Positions 32,573 to 45,687 are shown, counted from the stretch's first letter. The stretch is 64,000 nucleotides of DNA from Lathyrus oleraceus (GCF_024323335.1 NC_066584.1:273025618-273089617); one strand, 5' to 3'. Numbers and translations are program-made. Notes: a model not told the origin generated them from the sequence alone.

Positions 32573-34319
32573 TCTTCCCCACAGCCCGGGAAAATCCGTC
32601 CTTTCAAGAGTCGGTCTTTGACCACCGATAGCGAAGTCTTCACTTTAGTCACATCAGAAACCAAATTCAAAGTTTCCCCACTATCAACAATATTAATCCT
32701 CTGCCCACCGTGAGCTGGCATCGGGTTTTGGATAACATTAGGCACCAGAGAAAAATTGATGGCCTGGGCATCTCTTAAATCTTGTACCTTTAGCTGGAGA
32801 GCCTTGCAATTATCTGTAGTATGGCCAGGTGCGTTGGAGTGAAAAGCACATCTGGCGTTGACATCATAACCTCTAGGCAGATTGTTGGGATCGACCGGTG
32901 GGGCCAGAGTTCTCAACGTAACCAGATTCATGTCAATCAGCTTGGGAAGTAATACAAAATAAGGCATTGGGATTGGCTCAATGACCCGGTCCGCCTGCCT
33001 TGGACGTTGTTGATAGGGTCTCTGCTGACCCGAATTACCTCTTTGTTGTTGGTTATTGTACCTGGGTTGCTGTTGCGGATGATATTGCGGTTGCGGAACA
33101 GGTGTTGGAATAGTGATTGCGGCCACTTGATCTTGATAATAATCAGGGTGTCCTCTGGCCCTGCCTCTGCCGGCATATACAATGCTCGTCTCACCTTCTC
33201 TTTTTCGCTGACCGTTACCAGCAAACGGTTTCTTGGGAACTGATGAGTTGGAAGCACTGTTGTCTTGAATTCGGCCCATCTTCAACAGACTCTCGATCCT
33301 TTCTCCAGCAATCACTATCTCTGCAAAGCTGATTGACGGGCAAGCAGCCAATCTCTCGATATAATTGCCTTGAAGAGTGTTCATGAACATGTCCGCCATC
33401 TCCCTTTCAGACATAGGGGGTTGGACGGACGCAGCAATCTGTCTCCAACGCTGAGCATATTCTCTAAAAGTTTCCTTGGCAGTATGAGACATTCCTTGCA
33501 ACAAGGTCCGATTTGGAGCCATGTCCAAGTTGTATTGATATTTCTTGACAAAAGCCTCTGCCAAGTCTTTCCAGCTCTTGATGGTAGTGCGAGACAAATG
33601 AGAATACCATTCACGAGAAGCTCCAGTTAGACTGTCTTCAAAATAGTACATCCACAGCTTTTCATCTTCAATGTGAGCTCCCAACCTTCCCAGATAAGAT
33701 TGGAGATGAGTGCGTGGGCAAGAAGCCCTGTTGTATTTCTCAAAAGTAGGGGGTTTGAACTTGTGAGGGATCCTTACTCCCTGAACCAGACCAAGATTGG
33801 TGACATCAAAACCTAAGGAATTTTGAGACTCCAAAGATTTGAGCTTCTCAGCAAGCTCATCCATACGGCGAGTGGTCTCGAGGGCCTCGTCGTGCAAAGA
33901 AAATTGATCATACTGACAATCTTCAGTAACGGGGCGCCCGTTAATCCGAATCCCTTGATTCACATTGTACCTTCCGCCAATACCATTCCCAACATTTCCC
34001 GTGTTGCCAACGTTACCCGGGTTTCCATCAACATTTGCGTTACCCGTGTTTCCAGTGTTCACAGGGTTATCAGCGTTCCCCTCAGCACTTGGTATTTCCA
34101 CCTCTGGATCGGGCCTCGGTTTCTCAACCAATTCCTTCAGCTTCACCTAGCCTTCTGCCATACCAGTCATGTCATGAACTGATCCATCCTTTCACGCATA
34201 TCAGCCCGTTCTTTCTGTATCTGGTCCATTGCTAGTCGTGGACGGTTTTCCTTTGTCGGGTACCTGTGAACTCGCTTGGGACCAATAACTGCCTGAAACG
34301 GAGAACAAACATTAGACAT
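32530..34319 (-). pseudogene. Element A gag
   Basis: Start chosen at ATG 34319 (MSNVCSPFQAVIGPKR). The main frame 32530-34146 holds a Gly/Asn-rich N-terminal stretch with repeated GNTGN/GNVGN, and the gag core around FEKYNRASCPRTHLQSYLGR and LTGASREWYSHL. A Gln-rich linker (near 33010-33110) and a zinc-knuckle-like CAFHSNAPGHTTDNC, with His at the second position, follow. A frameshift near 34167 and TAG at 34148-34150 break the N-terminus. The gag core itself is uninterrupted for over 500 codons, the best preserved coding region of A. Confidence 0.85.
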
Positions 34320-35330
34320 TGCGGTGACACCTGCAAAACAAACAAGGGTTAGTATGCATGGTATGCGATGCACTGCTTATTCAATTTTAAGGCCCCCCTT
34401 AAAAAGGGAATACCCTGTAAATGAATAAGCATGAGATGTTGGATGCAAATATGCAGATGATGTTATGCAATGCAATGACATGTCAATCAAAATTACTGGA
34501 TCCGCTTGAACATCTGTCAGGTTGCACTGCCTGGAGAGAAATTAAGAGGATCAAGCAAAGCACACCAAACAAAGGTCATGGGATGGATCATGTTATCCTT
34601 AATATCAACCATCCATTTTTGGTGGATTATGGTTTACACCTTATCAACACCCAAGTTTCATTGATATTAAGGATACCTGAACGGATCGACCATGAATCAA
34701 GGGTTTGTTGTAAGTCACGAGCATGGAGTTTAGGTTAAGAACCACCCAAAGGGAGTGTACTAAAGTTTAAACCTGCCAAACATGTTCTACAAAAGGTTCC
34801 CATAGTCATACTCCCATCTTTCGGATATTATCGGAGGAACGACTACTCGTATTCCAAATATATTCTCAAGAGAGACTCTTATGAGTGTATTATCGCGTAA
34901 CAATCGTATCAAATCTTACACTTGAACGACTTTCGCACTACATCCTACGAATAGGCCAAAATGGGTTTGGTAAACTAAGGTCCTTGGCTTCTAAGGTCTA
35001 TATTGGAAAAAGTAATGTCTAACCACAACTTACTTGTGTGACATTATTGATCCCAACATGACCTCCACCAAGTGAATGGGCTTGCAAGTCAACTTTCTAA
35101 GGAATAACTCCACACAAGTCAACAAGACTATGCCATTCTCCTATCTTAATTGCACTCGAGTCCGGGTATGGAACTCATCTCACAAACAGAACCAGCAGAT
35201 ACGGCAGTCATATGTACACAATGCAATAAAGCAGGTAAATGCTGAAAGATAAATAATTGTACAAAAGAATAAACACCCAATAAACAAACAACCTACAAAA
35301 GCTAGGAGGGACTCGCTTAGGGAAACCGGG
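34320..35330 (-). other. Element A untranslated leader
   Basis: About 1 kb lies between the primer site and gag. A pyrimidine-rich tract ending TTTTGCAG precedes the gag ATG by about 10 bases and resembles a 3' splice site. No ORF1-like protein, which Ogre elements often have here, was recognised. Confidence 0.55.
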
Positions 35331-35348
35331 TCCCCAACAGAGTCGCCA
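35331..35348 (-). other. Primer binding site of element A, tRNA-Arg type
   Basis: On the minus strand TGGCGACTCTGTTGGGGA lies two bases after the LTR end. It matches the Tat/Ogre primer site complementary to tRNA-Arg and differs by one base from element B's site. Confidence 0.85.
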
Positions 35349-35350
35349 GC

Positions 35351-36799
35351 TATCGCAACCTGAAAAATGGAATGCGAAAAAAATAACCGGCGAAGAAAGA
35401 CAGGAGAGCCGCCACCGTGCGTTATTTATCCCAAAGGAGGGAAAGGAAACGCTCGAAGTAAACCTGGAAAAAGGAAAGGACAAGACAGGGTCTCGCAACC
35501 AAATCTTGGGTTCGGGAGTCGATTATGCGAAGGGAAGGTATTAACACCCCTACGCATCCGTAGTACTCTACGGGATTGATTCTTGTAGTTCTTGTCTAGA
35601 GGGTGTGGGTTTATCTAATGTGTTATTTACTAAAAAAAAGGGTCAAAAGAAAATGACTCGCACGGATGTCGCATCCACTGCATACGTATCTCATCTGAAT
35701 ATGAGAATCAGAGTCTTTGTAGCTCGGCTACCTAGGGGTTAAGGGTAATTGTGCTCGCTAAGACATCGCGTCTTATGCCTACGTATCTCATCTGGAATGA
35801 GAATCAGAGCAAGCCGTAGTTCGGCTAACTACGGGGTTATGGATTGGGTTTTGGACGAACGACGTTACTACGCAATCTACCGGATGCTCGACCTTTGGAG
35901 ACTTACTCGCCTGTAGTAGAAGGAGTTAACGTGTTGCTTTGGGTTTTAGGGTTTAGGGGATGCTCAAGGGCAAAAGGGCAGTCCTCGACGAAGGAACCGC
36001 GCTACCTATGGGGATACGAACATATACAAAACAAACATGCATAAAGTAAATGAGCCAACAAGGCAATCAGAATAAATCTCCCAAATGGTATCCCACGAGC
36101 AAAGTGGAATATCCAGCGAGCTATCCCTGCAAAAGTCATGTGAGCCTTCACAAAAACTCAACAAAAGGGTTAGTGAAACACGATAAGGATTAAACATTCA
36201 AGGCATTATTTATACATTCATATACATTTAAAACCCGTGGGAAAAAACCTAATGAAATTCATCCATCATACCTCATACATTCAGATGATCCAAATTAAGA
36301 GCATAAAGGTAATGGGAATAAGGGCAAACCTGATTGGAGAGCTTGATTGAAATTGAGTTGCACCCGTGAGGTTTACAAAACAATCTTTAGGGTTTATGTG
36401 AGGCAGAGGTGATTCTGTGCAGTTGAGTTCCCTTCAGGGTTTGGAGGCTGCTCTGAGTTCTCTGTCAGGTTTCTCTCCAGGTATTGTCCAGGGTTTTGTT
36501 CCAAGGAAACCTCAGAGTATTTTGCTTCCCTTCCTTTTTCTCAAGTGAAGCCTTGGTATTTATAGACTGAATTTCATGGCTTTGTGGGCTCAAATGAGAG
36601 AGACCCAAGTCCAATTTTTTTTCTGTTATATTTTATTTTATTTATTTATTTATTTTATTTTATTTTTTTTGTTTTTTTTTAATTTTTAAATAAAGTTTCT
36701 TGGATCTGATTCTGATTGACATGATGAAATGCAATATGAAATGTTAAATGACCTAAAAATGAATGCATGAATGAGGAGGGCAAATTTTGGGGTGTTACA
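35351..36799 (-). repeat. 5' LTR of element A
   Basis: On the element strand it starts TGTAACACCCCAAAATTTG and ends GGTTGCGATA, with TA in place of the CA of the other LTR. TATA box TATAAATACC is on the minus strand at 36555-36565. The U5 half is clearly homologous to the end of element B's LTR: the block with ACGTTACTACGCAATCTACC recurs there in the opposite orientation. Confidence 0.9.
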
Positions 36800-37382
36800 C
36801 ACATAATCCTTCTTCTCATTATGCTAAAATAAACAACAAGTATTAGTGAAAGTGACTTTAAAACCCCTGTCACAAAGTTGGCTAATGCTAAGAAGGTTGT
36901 GTTTAAGACCATTAACAAGTCTTACATCAAAGATAATAGTAGATGAGGAATTACCTACACTATCTTTTCCAAGAATAACTCCTTCGTTGTTATCTCCATA
37001 AGTGACAAATCCATTTTTCTTTGGCACAAAATTAATGAAAAGCGATATGTCATGCATCATATGCCTTGAACATCCACTATCAAGGTACCACATCTTTTCG
37101 GTAGATTCAAGACATTCAACCTGTAGAGTTAAACAAAGGAAATAGGTACCCAATTTTCATTGGGTCCTTGGAAGTGAGTGAAATCAAGGTTTCATTTAGG
37201 AAACCATTGAGAGACTCCTTTAGGAACTAACATATTCCTAAGTTTTCACTTTTCAATGGTATGACCCTTTTTGCAATAATAATAAGATATATCATGATGA
37301 GCTATGCTTTTGCCATTCAAATCCTTTTTGAAATTTTTATGCTTTTTGTATGAATGATTCAAAGAAATTTAATACTTAGAAG
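36800..37382 (-). pseudogene. Copia gag C-terminus and protease
   Basis: MWYLDSGCSRHMMHD (near 37040-37100) is the copia aspartic protease signature. The frame continues to about 36824 and, past element A, into the GAG-pre-integrase segment at 24720. To the right is a zinc knuckle position around YYCKKGHTIEK, where the first Cys reads Tyr and the last Cys codon reads TGA. The gag frame stops at 37382, where LTR C begins. The exact join with 24720 shows element A entered this gene. Confidence 0.8.
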
Positions 37383-40043
37383 TGTCAAACCCCAAATTTT
37401 ACCCCTATATTTCATAATCATTTGCATCCTAGACATCATTCATGCATAGCTAACCTCAACATCAAGATATGCCCGATTTGTTTCATCTGCGAATTTGGGT
37501 TTCCCTCAAAGAGCTCAAAGGATTGATCAGTCAAAGTTTTGGATTGATCATCAATAAATCAAGTTCTCATACACTCAAGAGATCTCTCTCCATAAACAAA
37601 TAAGTGTATTGTGGCCTAATCACAAATGCATCAAGCTTCACTTTCATCTGGCTCACCAATTAGGGTTTCTCAGTAATATTCAATTTCATCTAAGAATTTT
37701 GATTAAGACATGATCTCAAGCCTTGAGACATGACTCAAAACACTAACTTACATCCTTATAGCACATACATGATATTCAATTGGCTCAAGAGTTTTAATTC
37801 ATTGAAGATCAATAAATTTAAATTCATCTGATACACAACCAATGCACTACAAAGTCAAACCTTTGACTTTTGAGATTTATGATCAAATATAAACTTTTCA
37901 AGTTAAATTTAATGAATATATGTTTAATTGATGAATTTTATCAAGAAAAATCAAGAGAATTGAGGTTACTTGCCAAAAGGGAAATGTTGAAGAAGTTGAA
38001 AATTTCACTAAGTATCCAAGTTTCATGTCAAAAGTGGCAAACTTCCCAAAGCCATAACTTCACATCCAAGCAAACAATATCTTTGATCTAAATCACAAAT
38101 GAAATCTCTTACTCCATACTTCAACTTTGTATTAGAGGGTTGATTCCCTAAAAGTGCAAGGATTTTGAGTTATGAGGCCATGAAGTTGGTGTCTCAAGTT
38201 GAAACACTTAGAAAATTTTCAAGTTAGCTTTGATCCCTAAAAAGTAACAAACGTTAGAGCCAGTTTTAATTATGATCCACTTTGATTCAGAAAAAACTAA
38301 AACCATGAAAGTTGTAGAGCATGCCTGGAGCTTTCCAAGAAGTACTAGTACATTTTTTCCCATGCATGAGCTATGAGTTTTGAAAATGGGAAGTTAGGGT
38401 TCCAAACTTGAATTCAAGTCATGTTCATGATGAATTCTTGGAGGAAAACCATTTAAAATATGCAAATCTCTTAATTACAGGTCTTTTTGTGTATAAATAT
38501 CTCCATAATCAGATATTTACATGAATCCTAAGTGCATTACACGAGGAATTGAGGTTTTGTCCATTACATTATACCATTTATGGATGAATTTGCAAAAGGT
38601 CACATTACTACTTTGATAAAGAAAGCTTTATGTCAACAACTCACTATTTCACCCTTGAAACTTGTCCCTAAAGATCACAAACAATCTTAAGTGATTAGAA
38701 GAAACCTTGTAGAGGATAGAAAAGCATGACAAACTCTTTGAAATTCCACATTTCATGCAAACTTCTCATTCATTCTCAACCAAAATCATAACTTCACAAC
38801 TTTTGTTTCTAACTAGTTCCAATCCCCACTCTTTTCCTATAAATAGAGGGATCCCTTAAGCCTCAAAACACAAAACAATTACCCCTCAACACTTCAACAA
38901 ACTCCCATTCCATTAGAATTTTCAAAAACACACTATTTTTGCAAGTTCTCTAACCAAACTTATTTCCCACATATATCTTCCAAACAAACACCACAAATCA
39001 TATCTAGACACCATTTAGAGCTTGTTTAATCACTTGAACAAGTTATGTATCATCTATTTTATCATTCACCATTTCACTTCTTCATTTTGTAAATACATTC
39101 GTGTGAGGTAATACAAGTTGTTTCTGGCCATTCTCACTATTCAAACACTATCCTCAAGGATCAACAAGGCTGGTAGAATCTCTATCTTATATTTGTAGTA
39201 GCTAAGAAGAAGCATTGGACTTTCTCCAATAGGTAAGTGCACTTACACTTGAAAACTCTTGCCCATGCATCATTTTTTAATATTTATTGAATTAAAAATA
39301 TAGTATATAATGTGTTTGTTGTATGTTTGCTATTGTATGCATTGTACCATGTTCATACATTGAAATTTTATTGTTAGAAAGTTAAAAATGCAGTTCTGTT
39401 TTTTCCCTTGGCACACTTTGTACATTGAGTTTTAGGATACGATAATGATCCCATTAGATTATTTGCAAAAAATAGAGCAATTTAGGTTCTTACTATTTTT
39501 AATTTCATGAAAAATTGAGAGAGTTATGGTTGTTGAAAGTTTGATAAGAAAATTGAAAAGAAATTGAGACAAGGTCGTGAGGTTGAAGAAGATGAGTTGG
39601 CGCCATTTTTGAATTTCTGAAGTTATTTTATTATATAATTAAGTGTTTGTGTTTTGTTTATTGGATGTATCACCGCCTCAACGGTTAGAGCGTGCATGTT
39701 AAGGCTTTGTGTGTGATGTCTGGGGTTTGAATACCCCTTGTCCCAGACCCATTTTTATTCATTGTTTTTTTTGCCTATTTATTTATGTTGCTTTCATAAC
39801 TTCAAAGGCTCATAACTTGATGATCCTTAAGCCTTTTTAAGGCACTCTTTTTTCTATGTCTTCATAATTTTGTCTATTTTATGAAGGTGAAGAGAAACTC
39901 CAGAACTGATTTATTTTTCACATATTTATGCTTGTATAATGTTGGTACCTTTTTAGGATTATTTTAGGGTTTCAAATGACTTTCTTTGGTTGATACTTTA
40001 ATTTTTCTTGATCACCATGACTTGTATGAATTTTGTGAATCAT
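37383..40043 (+). repeat. LTR C of a Tat-type element, interrupted by element B
   Basis: It starts TGTCAAACCCCAAATTTTACC, directly after the copia gag frame stops. TATA box TATAAATAG at 38838-38846 is followed by a CAACACTTCAACAAACTCC leader-like stretch. At 39668-39752 it carries a tRNA-like A-box and B-box. Element B begins at 40044, so the rest of C lies beyond this window. The open frame at 37870-38091 has no support. Confidence 0.65.
39668..39752 (+). other. tRNA-like A-box/B-box module inside LTR C
   Basis: GCCTCAACGGTTAGAGCGTG resembles a tRNA D-arm with an A-box. About 35 bases later GGGGTTTGAATACCCC forms a perfect T-arm-like hairpin with a B-box. The acceptor stem is not complete, so it is not called a tRNA gene. 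It could be a SINE fragment or a fixed module of this LTR family. Confidence 0.5.
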
Positions 40044-43000
40044 TGTAGCACCTCAAATTTGCACCCCTCATTCATGCATTTTTCATTTTTAAGACATTGA
40101 CATTACATTAACATTACATTAACATTGCATAGTACATTGTATCTTATCAGTCAAGACTGGCATCAGGAGAATTCCTCAGTGCAAAAGAGCAAGGTTTTTC
40201 CTTGAGATAAAATCCCTATGGTTGTTCTAGAGAGCTTATGTGAACCAAGGTTCATTTTGAAGCAACTTGACCAAGTGTTGAAGGCTCAAAGTCCACAGTG
40301 CAGTTTCAGGTCATCTAGGCCCCATAAAAGTCAACTGAAAGTCAACTGAGGGCTGGGAGGTGGAGGAATGGTTTGAGACACTTCATTCATGACCAAAAGA
40401 GGTTTATTCATCATGTCAAACATCTACCTTGAAGGTTTTGAAGCCAGATCAAAAGTTTCCAAAAATGGAAAGTGACCTGTAATTTCAAGTTTCCAAAAAT
40501 GGCAAGTTTTTGGACCAACTTCAACTTGACTTTCCAACATCAAAGAAGCTTAAAATATAATTTTGTCCAACATGTAAGTTGAAGATCTTTCTCTCCCATT
40601 TCCAAAAAGTCCAAGATCATGAGCTTCTGATGAATGGTTGAGGAGATATGATCAAATCATTGCCAAGTGTGTATGGAACTTCAACAAGCCATAACTTTTG
40701 ATCTAAAACTCCAAAATGAGTGCCTCTTTTTGCATATTTCTTCTCATCACATGTATTTTCCAAATCATTCATCACATTGCATGAAATTTCATCACATGAC
40801 CATTTGCTCATTCATGCTCATTTTGGAGGGAAAATCATGAATTTGAATTTGGTGCATCATATGAGTTTTTTAACCATTCCAACATGTTCATAATATGATT
40901 TTGAGTGTAATTGCATGGTGCATGTGTACTGTTCACGTGGGATTGCCATGCATGAGGTGAAAATTGCAATTTTTCACTACACCTTATTTCTCACTAAAAT
41001 TTCATTAACCATGCTTAATTCTAATTAGCAAATGGATTAACACAGCATATAAAAGGATAATCCTAACAGAATTTTCAGGATTCATCATTCTAGATCTAGA
41101 TTCAAACTTTCCCTCCAAAATTTCTCTCCACCATAATTCAAAATTTCTCCACATAATACTTGATTTTTCTTGCATATTTATGTTCTCTGATCATCATTTA
41201 GTACAGATCAAGCTCTGATTTGCAGAATTTGGTGAAGAATTAGGCACATGAAGCTCAAGAACATGAAGATGGAAATTGACCTTTGAGCTAGATCCAAGCC
41301 TTTCCAAGAGTTGATTCATGCTTCAGAAGTGATAACAAGGTTGATAGAAGAGATCTACACATTGCTAGGCACCAAAATCCACTACTGCCATTGTTGGAGC
41401 TTCAAGAGGTGTGATTTTCGAGTCTTTTAATTCATGATTTTGTGTGCATAATGTTGTAGAGTTTTGATTGCTGAACATTCTAATCTAAATTTCATGCAAT
41501 TTGGTTGAGTATTCATAGAGTTATGTTGAGATGAAAGTTTGTGTTCAAAAATGTTCTTCATCGATTTGCTTTGTTTATGAGGAATTAAGCCAAAATAATA
41601 GTGGATTTGGAACCTGCGTGTTGAGACCTTTCATTTGATATAATTTTTATGTGTTTCTGCTAAAAAATTTGTATGAGGATACTGTTCATCCACCGTCTTC
41701 ATGAAGAAGACGGTGGTTTCCACCGCTGGCCGCCGTGTGCTACAGTGTTAGGGCTTAGTCTGGTTCAGAGTCTCCAAGTTACTGTTTGAACTCTGTTTAC
41801 ATCATGATCCCGCGTTCGATCCTTGAGTTTTGCTTCTGTTTTGTTTTAATTCCTTCCTCGATGGCGCTTGCGTGTAACCTGTTGGCACATCCATTGGCTC
41901 AGATTCCGTTGACTGCTCCACGCAAGCTTGACCGAGTGATGTGGCTTGCCACATCAATAAATGGAACGGTGCATTTTGAGCCACGCCTGTTCGAATCCGC
42001 CTGATGCCATTTCCATATTTTCCTAATTCATTTTATTTTTTTCATGTTTTCATAAAAAATAGTTTGATGATCCAAATAATTCCCAATTTTTTTCTACATG
42101 ATCCTTGAGATGTCTACTTTTTTTGGTTGTGATTTTATGATTTTACCACTTCTGGAATTTTAAATGTGATTGATTCTTTGAACATGTACACAAATGGACC
42201 ATGCCTCATTCAAATTGGTGTGAAATGCTCAATTCTTGTCCAATTGCCATGAAATTTTATATGCTGCTTCCTAACATGTTGTAGGATGTTTGAGATTTTG
42301 TTTGGAATTTTTAGCATTTTTCTTCTCTGTTTGGGACACATGAACTTAGGGTGTGACAATGTGTGTCACACAATTTGATGTTGATCTTATTCATTTTCAT
42401 TTCCATATCAATTGAGCTTCTCTGTTTACAATTTTTGGCATGATGATTATGTTGGACATGTTGTATGCTCATAAAAATTTCTAGAATTGTTTGAGTCATT
42501 TCTGTTTTAATGGGGAATTTTGATTCTTGATGACCAATTGTATGCACCTTCTGTGTGTCTTGCCTTATCTTGCTCATTACATGGCCTTGCTCAATGCTTT
42601 TGACTTGGTCCTTTTTAGGACATGTTCTTGATTGAATAAATGTGCTGCATGTTGAATATTAGCTTCTGTTTTGACTTTTTACTCCACCTTTGACCCTAGC
42701 CTTGGTGCTAGTGGTTTGTACTCACCTTTTAAGCTTTGTATTTCAGGTTCAAGCTTCTAATCCTAATGATTGATGTAATCTCACTTCATGAGATGCAACT
42801 TTGTGCACTAATCCTTTTTTGTTGTAGGTTCATGGAATGTGGTGGAATCACTTGAATTCTTGAGTCATGAAGCTTGACTTGTGTGCATATTGAGTTGTAA
42901 CACTGTTGACTGTTGGTTGTTTGTCTGAACATATTACTGATCGTTTAGCTTTTCTTATAGGTACTTTATCCGCTTTGAGTTGCTTTGCTTTGCTTGTGGT

Positions 43001-44531
43001 TGGCATACCACTTAGGTAACCATTCTATTCTCCATGTAGTCTGGAAGACCTGACGTTTATGTTTGGCAGGCACCTGTCTGAAGCCCTCTTTAAGAGGCAA
43101 TGCTTGTGGTTGTTTATATTTGTGCCATGTACTTCAAAGACCTCCTAAGTGAAGAGGCATTGGCAGATAGAAGGGATGTGCAATCCATCCCCTGCTATTC
43201 AGTTGAGTCTTTCATCTTGCTCGCACTACGTGCTGATGCATTTGAATAAACACCCAAGATCCTTGTATATAGAGTCAGTCAAGTGGAGTAGAGTCCCATA
43301 TTCTGGACTCCCACGTTTTCATTGATTAAAGCTCACCCAGGCCCGGGTTAAGAGCTATGAGGTCTTATCCTCATTACCTTTCATCTGCTCACCCCGACGA
43401 TCAATGTCAGTGGTTAAGAGCCTCAGACACCCCTTCCAGTTGGCTTGTCTGTCGAGGTTGATATGACCCCTCGACTAAAGCCTAGCCTTGTATGAGCCGC
43501 TTGTTTGCATATAGCGTGTGTTGTTGATTGCTTGTCTGCTTAACATGTCTGTTTGCTTGAGGAGTCAGATGTAAGACCAGCGATTGGCTTTCTGTTTCCC
43601 ATCTGTTTTTGGAGTTGGATGTAAGCCCAACGATTGGCATTCCATTTCCCGTTTTTGGTCTCTCTTGAGACTTGCCTGGTGTATCCCCATAGGATTGCTA
43701 GACTTCGCATAGTCTCGTTTGCATGTCAATTAAGGTAGCACGGTTCCTTCGTCTAGGACTTCCTTTCTTGCGTGAGCTTTCTTAAAACACAAACAAACAT
43801 TATCCCCTCTTAAGGACACGTTAACTCCTTCTACTACAGGTGAGTAAGTCTCCAAAGGTCGAGCATCCGGTAGATTGCGTAGTAACGTCGTTCACTTAAA
43901 AAAACACAAAACAAGTAGAAATAGTTTAGCCGAACTACGACAACTCTGATTCTCATGTCCAGATGAGATACGTGGGCACAAGATGCGATGTCTTGTCGAG
44001 TTTGACTAACAACTAACTCTGATCCTTTTCTCTCTCCGCCGTTGCGATTGAGACCATCCTTTTCTCTTGCCCTAGTTGCAATCGAGACCCTCCTTCTTCT
44101 TGTGTGTGTGCTTGGAGTCTGACGTAAGTCCAGCGATTGGCAGTCGGTTTCCCATGAGTGTTTGTTTGTTTGGAGTCTGATGTAAGTCCAGCGATTGGCA
44201 TTCGGATTCCTATTTGCATTTCTTTTGTGGAGTTGGATGTAAGCCCGGCGATTGGCATTCCGTTTCCAGTTTGTGTTTGTGCAGTTTTGAGCAGTTATCT
44301 AGCAACCTTTCTTCTATTCTTTCTGAGCGTGGATCCCGTCGAGTACGACGGATACGTAGGGGTGCTAATACCTTCCCTTCGCATAACCGACTCCCGATCC
44401 TTACAATCTCTGGTCGTAAGACCATTTCCTTTCCAGGTTTACTTCGAGCGTTTCCTTTCCCACCTTTGGGATAAATAACGCATGGTGGCGGCTCTGTGTC
44501 TTTTCCCGCCGGTTTTTCGCGTAATGCGACA
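40044..44531 (+). repeat. 5' LTR of Tat/Ogre element B, about 4.5 kb
   Basis: It starts TGTAGCACCTCAAATTTGC and ends GTAATGCGACA two bases before a tRNA-Arg primer site. The length fits Ogre-type LTRs. TATA box TATAAAAGG at 41048-41056. B-box-like words GTTCGATCC (near 41815) and GTTCGAATCC (near 41990) lie in the middle. The last 700 bp share the U5 of element A. The 3' LTR is outside the window. Confidence 0.8.
43560..44285 (+). repeat. Degenerate repeats inside LTR B
   Basis: At least five copies of a unit with GATGTAAG(T/C)CC(A/G)GCGATTGGC followed by TTCC(C/G)TTT-like words occur at 43565, 43615, 44115, 44175 and 44230. The spacing between neighbouring copies is about 50-65 bp. Confidence 0.75.
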
Positions 44532-44533
44532 AC

Positions 44534-44551
44534 TGGCGACTCTGCTGGGGA
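44534..44551 (+). other. Primer binding site of element B, tRNA-Arg type
   Basis: TGGCGACTCTGCTGGGGA, two bases after the LTR, matches the Tat/Ogre primer site. Confidence 0.9.
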
Positions 44552-45687
44552 CCACGAAGAGAAGTTGACCTCTCGTTGGTCCATCTTCCCTAAGCGAGTC
44601 AATCCTAGCGCTCTCTAGGATGGTTGTGGTTGCTTTTGCTGCTTTATTTATTGCATTCATGATTATTATGATGTGATTGTATATATGTGCATATGTGTTT
44701 GCATGCATCATATTATCATTGTGCTGGCTGTGTATCTGTTTCTCTGTGGGGTGGGAGTTACAAGAGGTAAAAGGCCCAAATAACCAGGCTATGAGTGAAC
44801 TTTAGGACACCTAGGAGTAGAGTGATTCATGGGAAGCGGGTGGTATGACGCCACTTAGCGGAACATGATATCACGAGCAATTCAGATTCTGATGGGGTAT
44901 TATCGTTGCATACATCTGGTGTGCATATGATGATATTCTTGAAAGGATTGTTTATCCTGCGTTTCTCTTGACCTTACCCTGGCCTAGATGACACCCGTGA
45001 GTGGGGAGGGATTGAGTCATTTGTAGGTACTGATGGTGACTGTGGTTCAGATGGATATATGGGTCTTTATTGCTGAGACGCCGGAGTTCTGTCCGTGATA
45101 TCTATCAGCGGGTTCCGTTTATTTCGGATCCCCGGGTTGAATCCAAGGGTACTCGTTCAGAGGATCTGGTTGTCATCCGTTCAATGGATTTCCTATGATG
45201 ATAGTGATATATCCCCCGATTCTGCTTATTTCGGAACTCCCCAAGTTGGATTTAGGGTTACTTGTTTCCTCAGATGATTGAAATCAGTTCAGAGACCGGT
45301 CCAGTACAATTGATACTCAGATGACTTGGAGGATGCACAGTGACTTGCACTCATGCGTCTGCATCATTCCCATTTTGCATTCATCCACATTTAACTCATG
45401 TCTATCCGTACTCAGGGTCCATCTTGGATTGAGATCCTGGTTGAGAGACATCCGGACGTCAGAATGTTATTGTCAAATTATTATCCGTCTCGATGAAGCC
45501 AGAATCAAAGGACAGAATCTTCCTCATACGGATAGACATGACATTGCATGTGTGAGTCATATTAACCTGTTTGCTGTTTTGTAGGTGCCAGTATCTAACC
45601 TGTTTGGTTGACAGAAGAATCACTGCTCACGCACACCGAATCATTCTTCCGCTCAGATATCCTGCCAGACTCAATAAATCCAAGCTG
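44552..45687 (+). other. Element B untranslated leader
   Basis: About 1.1 kb between primer site and gag. No protein domain is recognised; open frames at 45095-45277 and 45321-45584 look accidental. Confidence 0.55.

Larger units (their letters stand above)
24721..36799 (-). mobile_element. Tat/Ogre-lineage Ty3-gypsy element A, internally deleted
   Basis: The two LTRs are in the same orientation (24721-26176 and 35351-36799), with a tRNA-Arg-type primer site next to the right one and a purine tract next to the left one. The order on the minus strand is 5' LTR, primer site, leader, gag, protease, pol remnant, repeat-rich 3' UTR, 3' LTR. Flanks CACAC (24716-24720) and CACAT (36800-36804) are a 5-bp duplication with one mismatch. 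The RT core and integrase core are missing. LTRs of 1.45 kb are short for Ogre proper. The second RNase H domain and primer site place it in the Tat group. Confidence 0.88.
19451..37382 (-). mobile_element. Ty1-copia element (SIRE-like), split by element A, 5' part cut by LTR C
   Basis: From right to left on the minus strand are a gag end with a broken zinc knuckle (37141-37382), protease (36800-37160), integrase (23832-24720), RT and RNase H (22080-23563), and the 3' LTR (19451 to about 21200). The order PR-IN-RT-RH is the copia order. Element A (24721-36799) sits between protease and the GAG-pre-integrase part. The 5' LTR is not in the window because LTR C enters at 37383. Assignment to the SIRE/Maximus side of copia rests on the RT motif YVDDIIFGSTN and following residues, and is moderate. 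Confidence 0.75.

Noticed and set aside
37870..38091. 73-codon plus-strand frame
   Set aside because: It lies inside LTR C and has no recognised motif or promoter relation.
39668..39752. A functional tRNA gene
   Set aside because: The A-box and B-box regions are present but no matching acceptor stem or clear anticodon arm could be drawn.
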